DNA of 64,000 nucleotides, from positions 13,844 through 77,843 of the forward strand of contig DATBLE010000060.1 of the NCBI GenBank assembly GCA_036555585.1. The letters are read 5' to 3'. Origin of the DNA: DATBLE01 sp036555585. Lineage in GTDB: Bacteria; Actinomycetota; Thermoleophilia; Gaiellales; Gaiellaceae. The number at the start of each line of letters is the position of its first letter. The first letter of the stretch is position 1. The notes beneath the pieces were generated by a model, which saw nothing but the letters and a program-made list of their open reading frames with translations, did no database searches and was not told the origin of the DNA. Shown here one piece after another: positions 59,034 to 64,000 of this stretch. The translations under genes were made by a program, and so were the position numbers.

Positions 59034-60716
59034 GTGGACGCGAAGTACGACGTGGTCGTCGTCGGCGCCGGCCTGGCCGGGATGCGGGCCGCAGTCGAGG
59101 CGTTCGACATCGGCGCCGACGTCGCCGTGATCTCGAAGATCCACCCGGTGCGGAGCCACTCCGGGGCCGCCGAGGGAGGCATCAACGCGGCGCTCGGCAA
59201 CGCGTCGGAGGACGATCCCGAGACGCACTCCTTCGACACGGTCAAGGGCTCGGACTACCTCGGCGACCAGGATGCGATCGAGATCCTCTGCGACGAGGCG
59301 CCGGGCGACGTGTACCAGCTCGAGAACTGGGGCGCGGTCTTCTCCCGCACCGAGGAGGGGAAGATCGCCCAGCGCCCGTTCGGCGCTGCCGGCGCGCCGC
59401 GCACCGCCTATGCGGCCGACATCACCGGCCACGTCCTGATCCAGGTGCTGTACGAGCAGATGATGAAGCGCGACGTCCTCGTCCTCGAGGAGTACTTCGC
59501 GTGGAAGCTCGTCGTCGACGACGGCCGCTGCCAGGGCGTGATCTGCTGGGACCTGCTGAACGGCGGGCTGAAGACGATCGGTGCGAAGACCGTGATCCTC
59601 TGCACCGGCGGCGCCGGCCGGCTGTACGTCGGCACGACCAACGCCTACTCCTGCACCGGCGACGGGATGACCATGGCGCTGCGGGCGGGCGTGCCGCTGA
59701 AGGACATGGAGATGATGCAGTTCCACCCGACGACGCTTGCGCCGTCCGGGGTGCTGATCACCGAGGGCTGCCGCGGCGAGGGCGCCTACCTGCTCAACTC
59801 CGAAGGCGATCGGTTCCTCGAGGACTACGCCCCGAACGCGATGGAGCTGGCGTCGCGCGACGTGATCTCACGGGCCGAGCAGACCGAGATCGACCAGGGC
59901 CGCGGGGTGGACGGCAACGTGCTGCTCGACCTGCGCCATCTCGGCGCCGAGAAGATCGTCGAGCGCCTGCACGGCACGCGCGAGCTGTCGATGACGTTCG
60001 TCGGCATCGACCCCATCCACGACCCCATCCCCGTGCGGCCGGGAGCCCACTACCACATGGGCGGCGTCGACACGGACGTCTGGGGGCGCACCGAGCTGGA
60101 GGGCCTCTACGCCGCCGGCGAATGCGCCTGCGTCTCCGTCCACGGGGCGAACCGGCTGGGCGGGAACGCGCTGATGGAGACGATCACGTACGGCAAGCGC
60201 GCCGGTCGCCACGCTGCGGAGTGGGCGCTGGCGAACACGACCGTGTCCATCCCGGAGGGCATCGTCTCCGACTCCGAGGACGAGCTGAAGGAGCTGCTCG
60301 ACCGCACCGACGGCGAGCGGCCGTGGAAGATCCGGGAAGAGCTCGGCCAGACCATGCACGAGAACTTCGGCGTCTTCCGGCGCGAGCAGCAGATGCTCGA
60401 GCAGCAGGAGATCGTCGCCGGGCTGCGCGAGCGCTTCGAGCGCGTCGTCGTCGAGGACAAGGGCGACGTCTTCAACAGCGACCTCACCCAGGCATTGGAG
60501 CTTGGGTTTTTGCTCGAGCTTGCCGATTGCATGGTCGTGTCCGGTCTTGCCCGCAAGGAGAGCAGAGGCGCGCACGCGCGGCCGTACGACTACCCCGACC
60601 GCGATGATGCGAGCTACATGAAGCACACGATCGTCCGCTGGATCGCCGACCGCCCCGTGCTCGACTGGAAGCCGGTGACCGTGACCAAGTGGCAGCCACA
60701 GGAAAGGAAATACTGA
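59034..60716 (+). CDS. sdhA: Succinate dehydrogenase/fumarate reductase flavoprotein subunit
   Basis: TCA/respiratory flavoprotein, 560 residues. FAD motif VVVVGAGLAGMRAAVEAFD, the covalent-FAD His in RSHSGAAEGGINAALG, HPTTLAPSGVLITEGCRGEG, and the substrate loop with RPGAHYHMGGVDTD. GTG 59034 follows TAGCGT by 8 nt. The stop overlaps the lipoprotein ATG as TGATGA. It is first of four coupled genes (sdhA, lipoprotein, sdhB, HdrB-like). Confidence 0.95.
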   Translation: MDAKYDVVVVGAGLAGMRAAVEAFDIGADVAVISKIHPVRSHSGAAEGGINAALGNASEDDPETHSFDTVKGSDYLGDQDAIEILCDEAPGDVYQLENWGAVFSRTEEGKIAQRPFGAAGAPRTAYAADITGHVLIQVLYEQMMKRDVLVLEEYFAWKLVVDDGRCQGVICWDLLNGGLKTIGAKTVILCTGGAGRLYVGTTNAYSCTGDGMTMALRAGVPLKDMEMMQFHPTTLAPSGVLITEGCRGEGAYLLNSEGDRFLEDYAPNAMELASRDVISRAEQTEIDQGRGVDGNVLLDLRHLGAEKIVERLHGTRELSMTFVGIDPIHDPIPVRPGAHYHMGGVDTDVWGRTELEGLYAAGECACVSVHGANRLGGNALMETITYGKRAGRHAAEWALANTTVSIPEGIVSDSEDELKELLDRTDGERPWKIREELGQTMHENFGVFRREQQMLEQQEIVAGLRERFERVVVEDKGDVFNSDLTQALELGFLLELADCMVVSGLARKESRGAHARPYDYPDRDDASYMKHTIVRWIADRPVLDWKPVTVTKWQPQERKY

Positions 60717-61624
60717 TGAAGCGCTGGGTCACCCTCGCCGGTCTCGCCGCCGCCGTGCTGCTCGCGGCGGGCTGCGGGAGCTCCGACGTCGCGAACGTCC
60801 CGGATTCCGTCGCCCCGGGCGCCCGGTTCCTCGCGTCGGCCGCGACGAAGTCGACCGGGACGCCGAGCATGAAGACCGACCTCACCGTGACGATGCTGTC
60901 CTCGCAGCTCCCGTCCGGCCGCGTGGAGATGACGGCCACGGGAGCCCTCGACAACGAGAACCACCGCATGAGCATGCGACTCGACATGTCGAAGCTCGTT
61001 GCGCAGCTCGGAAGCGCCATGCCCGGCGCGCTCGGCTCCACGGGCGACTGGGTCGGCCAGGAGGTCGGGGACTTCGCGGACGGCGGGGCGGTCGTCTACC
61101 TCAACCTGCCCGTGCTCTCGAAGGTTCTTCCGGGCGGCAAGCCGTGGATCAAGATGGACCTGAACGCGATCGGCAAGCAGGCGGGCCTCGACCTCTCGCA
61201 GCTGACGCAGTTCTCCAGCGATCCGAGCCGGATGGTCGACTGGCTGCGCACCGTGAGCGGCAAGGTCGACACGATCGGCACCGAGCAGCTCGACGGCGTC
61301 GAGACGACGCACTACCGCGCGAACGTCGACCTCTCGAAGTACCCCGACCTCGTGCCGGCCGACCAGCGCGAGGCGGTGCGGCATGCGATCGACCAGCTGA
61401 CGAAGGCCGCACACCTCAGCTCCTTCCCGGTCCACGTCTGGGTCGGCAAGGACGGCCTCGTCCGGCAGGTGCGCGCGGTGCTGACCGAGACGGTCCAGGG
61501 GCAGACGATGAACGTCGTCACCTCCGAGCGGTTCTACGACTTCGGCGCCCCGGTGGACATCCAGCTGCCGTCGGCCGACCAGGTGACGGACATCTCGAGC
61601 ATGGCAGGGGCCGCGACGGGTTGA
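60716..61624 (+). CDS. LppX/LprAFG-like lipoprotein
   Basis: A 302-residue lipoprotein. ATG 60716 starts MKRWVTLAGLAAAVLLAAGC, with the lipobox LAAGC (Cys20). The rest is beta-rich with an LprG-like pattern (VTMLSSQLPSGRVEMTATGA, KPWIKMDLNAIGKQAGLDLS, FPVHVWVGKDGLVRQVRAVL). It overlaps sdhA and sdhB by 1 nt each (TGATG), with AAAGGAAA as ribosome site. Its place between sdh subunits is unusual. It may bind lipid or quinone. Confidence 0.88.
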   Translation: MKRWVTLAGLAAAVLLAAGCGSSDVANVPDSVAPGARFLASAATKSTGTPSMKTDLTVTMLSSQLPSGRVEMTATGALDNENHRMSMRLDMSKLVAQLGSAMPGALGSTGDWVGQEVGDFADGGAVVYLNLPVLSKVLPGGKPWIKMDLNAIGKQAGLDLSQLTQFSSDPSRMVDWLRTVSGKVDTIGTEQLDGVETTHYRANVDLSKYPDLVPADQREAVRHAIDQLTKAAHLSSFPVHVWVGKDGLVRQVRAVLTETVQGQTMNVVTSERFYDFGAPVDIQLPSADQVTDISSMAGAATG

Positions 61625-62718
61625 TGGACGTCGCACTGAAGATCTGGCGGTTCGACGCCGAGACGGGCGAGCGCGAGCTGCGCGACTACGAGGTCGAGGC
61701 GCCCGAGTGGGCCTGCCTGCTCGACGTGCTCGACATCGTCAAGGACCAGGTCGACGGCACGCTCTCGTTCCGGAAGAGCTGCCGGATGATGATCTGCGGC
61801 TCGTGCGGCATGCGCATGGACGGGCGCGCCGTCCTGGCCTGCAAGGAGCGGATGCTGCCCATCGTCGAGGCCGGGCACGTGCCGGTGATCTCGGCGATGG
61901 GGAACCTGCCGATCGTCAAGGACCTCGTGGTCGACATGGGGCCGTTCTGGCAGAAGATGCGCGCGATGAAGCCGTGGCTCCAGCCCGGCTACAGCGAGCC
62001 CGCCGACGAGAAGGAGTTCCACGTCTCGCAGCAGCAGGTGGAGACGATCCACAAGGAGGCGCTGTGCATCAACTGCGGATGCTGCGTCTCCGAGTGCAAC
62101 TCGATGGAGTCCGATCCCGAGTTCCTGGGCCCGGCGGCGCTCGCCAAGGGCATGCGCTTCGTCGGCGACTCACGGGACCAGGCGACCGTCGAGCGGCTGG
62201 AGGCGTACAACGCCGACCACGGGATCTGGGACTGCACGCGCTGCTACTTCTGCACCGAGCGCTGCCCGAAGGGGGTCGACCCCCGTGACGCGATCGCGAA
62301 GCTCGGCGCCGAGTCGATCAAGCACGGGATCGACCGCGACATGGGCGCGAAGCACGCGAACTGGTTCGTCCACTCGGCGAAGACGACCGGCTGGCTGCGC
62401 GAGACCGAGCTCGTTCCCAAGACCCAGGGCGTCGTGGCCTCGATCAAGCAGACGAAGTTCGCGATGAGCCTCGCCCGGCGGGGCAAGGTGCCGCTGCCGT
62501 TCCCGCCGCACGTCGCCGAGGACGTGAAGGAGGCGCGGGCGTTGTACAACCTGGTCAAGGAGCAGGGCCGCGACGGCGCCGCCGGCATCGTCCAGGGCGA
62601 GAAGGGCATCGCCTACATCGAGTTCGCCGAGGAGCACACCGAGCCCGGCACCGGTCCGGCGAGCCGGCTCGAGCCGGGCGCGCAGCCGGAGCTGAAGAGC
62701 CCGGAGGGCGGGGACTAG
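61624..62718 (+). CDS. sdhB: Succinate dehydrogenase iron-sulfur subunit with C-terminal HdrC-like extension
   Basis: A 364-residue iron-sulfur subunit, about 120 residues longer than SdhB. The [2Fe-2S] site is SCRMMICGSCGMRM plus AVLAC. Two cysteine clusters follow: CINCGCCVSEC and CTRCYFCTERCPKGVD. The extension after residue 235 (GIDRDMGAKHANWFVHSAKT, LARRGKVPLPFPPHVAEDVK) resembles HdrC-like tails. ATG 61624 overlaps the lipoprotein stop. No SdhC/SdhD membrane anchors are nearby, and the next gene is an HdrB-like CCG protein, so a Sdh-type E complex is likely. Confidence 0.93.
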   Translation: MDVALKIWRFDAETGERELRDYEVEAPEWACLLDVLDIVKDQVDGTLSFRKSCRMMICGSCGMRMDGRAVLACKERMLPIVEAGHVPVISAMGNLPIVKDLVVDMGPFWQKMRAMKPWLQPGYSEPADEKEFHVSQQQVETIHKEALCINCGCCVSECNSMESDPEFLGPAALAKGMRFVGDSRDQATVERLEAYNADHGIWDCTRCYFCTERCPKGVDPRDAIAKLGAESIKHGIDRDMGAKHANWFVHSAKTTGWLRETELVPKTQGVVASIKQTKFAMSLARRGKVPLPFPPHVAEDVKEARALYNLVKEQGRDGAAGIVQGEKGIAYIEFAEEHTEPGTGPASRLEPGAQPELKSPEGGD

Positions 62719-63605
62719 TGCCGAAGGTCGCGTACTACAAGGGCTGCCTCGCCTCGCTCTCGGCCAAGGAGCTCGACACCTCGACGCAGGCGCTCGCGCC
62801 GAGGCTCGGGATCGAGCTGGACGAGCTGGAGTCGGTCACCTGCTGCGGCGCGGGCGACATCCACGAGGCCGAGCCCGACTACTACCTCCACCTGAACGCC
62901 CGCATCCTGGCGTATGGCGAGGCGACCGGGGCGGACACGCTGATGACCATCTGCAACGTCTGCACGCTCAACCTGCGGCAGGCGAACTGGCAGCTGAAGA
63001 ACGACGACGCGCTCCGCGCGCGCGTGAACGACAACCTCGAGCGGGTGGGCGTGCCGCCGTACTCGGGCGGGGTCGAGGTCAAGCACTTCCTCTGGCTGAT
63101 CGCCGAGGGCGAGGGCTTCGAGCTGCTGAAGGAGGTCGCCCACAAGGGGCTGAAGGGCCTGAAGATCGCGCCGTTCTACGGCTGCCAGATCCTGCGGCCG
63201 TCGAAGATCCTCGGCTTCGAGGACCCGGACCGGCCGTGGTCGCTCGAGCGGATCATCTCCGCCTGCGGCGGCGAGCCGATCGACTACCCGGCGAAGATCA
63301 AGTGCTGCGGCTTCCCGATCATCCAGGCGCGCGAGGAAACCGCGCTCGGCGAGCTGATCCAGCCGATCGAGCAGGCGATGGAGCGCGGGGCGGACGCGAT
63401 CGTGACGCCGTGCCCGCTCTGCCACCTCTCGCTGGACGCGTGGCAGCAGAAGCTCGAGGCGTCGACGGGCAAGAGCTACCAGCTGCCGATCCTGCACCTC
63501 TCGCAGCTGATCGGCGTGGCGGCTGGGCTCGACGACTCCGAGCTGAAGTTCAGGCGCCACGTCGTTCCCGTCTCGGGCGTGCTCGAGAAGCTGGAAGCCC
63601 CCTAG
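62718..63605 (+). CDS. CCG-domain HdrB/SdhE-like subunit
   Basis: A 295-residue protein with two cysteine-rich CCG domains. Motif 1: YYKGCLASLS, TCCGAGDIHE, ICNVCTLNL. Motif 2: FYGCQILRP, KCCGFPIIQ, TPCPLCHLSL. These bind iron-sulfur clusters in heterodisulfide reductase B and in the SdhE anchor of type E succinate dehydrogenases. There are no membrane helices; SdhE-type proteins attach peripherally. GTG 62718 overlaps the sdhB TAG by one base. Confidence 0.92.
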   Translation: MPKVAYYKGCLASLSAKELDTSTQALAPRLGIELDELESVTCCGAGDIHEAEPDYYLHLNARILAYGEATGADTLMTICNVCTLNLRQANWQLKNDDALRARVNDNLERVGVPPYSGGVEVKHFLWLIAEGEGFELLKEVAHKGLKGLKIAPFYGCQILRPSKILGFEDPDRPWSLERIISACGGEPIDYPAKIKCCGFPIIQAREETALGELIQPIEQAMERGADAIVTPCPLCHLSLDAWQQKLEASTGKSYQLPILHLSQLIGVAAGLDDSELKFRRHVVPVSGVLEKLEAP

Positions 63606-63654
63606 TCCGCGCCCGCGCCGGTCGGCCGTCCGGCGCCACCGGGCTCGACGAAGG

Positions 63655-63780
63655 CAGGTAAGACGCAAGCCCTCCAACCTGGCAAGGGTCGCGCAAGTTT
63701 TCGGGTCCGAAGGGACTCTCTCTACATGGAGGGGCATTTCCGGCCTGGTTCCTCTCAACCCGCTCGAGGGCCAGGCCGGA
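63655..63780 (+). ncRNA. Possible structured RNA or leader region (low confidence)
   Basis: The 202-nt gap after the HdrB-like gene has several pairings: CAGGT (63655-63659) with ACCTG (63677-63681), and a perfect 10-bp stem TCCGGCCTGG (63739-63748) with CCAGGCCGGA (63771-63780) around a 22-nt loop. TAAACT (63792-63797) follows. It could be a terminator plus promoter region or an unrecognised small RNA. No known family is matched with confidence. Confidence 0.35.
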
Positions 63781-63807
63781 GCTCTATTGCCTAAACTCGC
63801 CCCACCG

Positions 63808-63999
63808 ATGGTTCGCAGGTTCCTCCTCCTCATCGCGGTCGCTGCGGCAGTAGCGGCCGCAGTCCGCGCGATTTTCGGCAGGCGCACGCGCGGCGGCTCC
63901 GAGACGAACGGCGGCCGCGAACGCACCGAAGAGCTGCGGCGTGAGATCGAGGCCGCGCGGGCCCGGCTTCGCGAGAGCATCCGCACGCAGGAGGGGTAG
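63808..63999 (+). CDS. Small single-pass membrane protein
   Basis: A 63-residue protein from ATG 63808. MVRRFLLLIAVAAAVAAAVR is one N-terminal helix followed by a basic stretch (AIFGRRTRGGSE) and a charged coiled-coil tail (TEELRREIEAARARLRESIR). TAAACT lies 10 nt upstream. TTG 63787 is an alternative start adding 7 residues. It resembles small actinobacterial membrane-tethered helical proteins. The function is unknown. Confidence 0.65.
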   Translation: MVRRFLLLIAVAAAVAAAVRAIFGRRTRGGSETNGGRERTEELRREIEAARARLRESIRTQEG

Positions 64000-64000
64000 G

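Noticed and set aside
63655..63780. Cyclic-di-GMP (GEMM-I) riboswitch
   Set aside because: GACGCAAGCC resembles the GEMM core, but the second conserved half with GGTAGC and GGGTTACC is absent.

Overview
The window is 64 kb of very GC-rich (about 70%) bacterial chromosome packed with short-spaced and overlapping genes that often start with GTG or TTG. The gene content (CarD, a ClpC-RadA block, acyl-CoA carboxylase with a separate biotin carboxylase-BCCP subunit and a tiny epsilon-like subunit, a CMD/AhpD-type peroxidase) and the many start codons lying 6-10 nt after a TAnnnT hexamer point to a deep-branching actinobacterium, most likely class Thermoleophilia (Gaiellales/Solirubrobacterales-like). 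That placement is inference; no rRNA is present. No insertion sequence, prophage or CRISPR array was seen.

Layout. 1-4.2 kb: surface polysaccharide genes (flippase cut by the window edge, polyprenyl-phosphate sugar-phosphate transferase, sugar-nucleotide epimerase). 4.3-8.4 kb: sulfate ABC transporter operon with a convergent Rrf2 regulator. 8.5-15.9 kb: clpC, a helical protein, radA, carD, ispD, a PHP phosphatase and ispF. 15.8-26.9 kb: accessory block with a MarR/beta-propeller pair, GNAT, a four-gene operon ending in a predicted SELENOPROTEIN (AhpD-like, CxxU), YceH, quinone reductase, flippase-like membrane protein, ROK kinase and two cell-wall enzymes. 27-31.1 kb: an unusually small GluRS-like gene, cysS, rlmB, a NYN RNase and sigH. 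The order clpC-radA-...-ispD-ispF-gltX-cysS-rlmB-yacP-sigH matches the well-known Bacillus order, split here by the accessory block. 31.6 kb: tRNA-Thr.

31.7-39.1 kb: a PLP lyase and MFS exporter, then the acyl-CoA carboxylase genes accD, accE (only 50 codons) and accC, with NlpC/P60 and pgsA between. 39.1-43.2 kb: a Suc/Fer-like thioredoxin-fold protein, then a same-strand group of ABC ATPase, ABC permease, a 68-residue acidic peptide made of TDGDG repeats, and a JmjC/cupin oxygenase. I read this as a candidate peptide-modification-and-export system. 43.3-63.6 kb: central carbon metabolism: sucC-methyltransferase-sucD, mdh, icd, gltA, pckA and sdhA-lipoprotein-sdhB-HdrB-like, interleaved with an aminotransferase, a PDZ-Lon protease, SDR, XerC/XerD and a nuclease.

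Themes. (1) About twenty genes look leaderless, several as back-to-back divergent pairs only 21-54 bp apart. (2) Three genes appear to use CTG starts and pckA appears to use ATC, two of the four with a well-placed Shine-Dalgarno. (3) Genes are often coupled by 1-4 nt overlaps (ATGA, GTGA, TGATG). The best candidates for new biology are the UGA-containing AhpD-like gene with its SECIS-like hairpin and the TDGDG-repeat peptide cluster.
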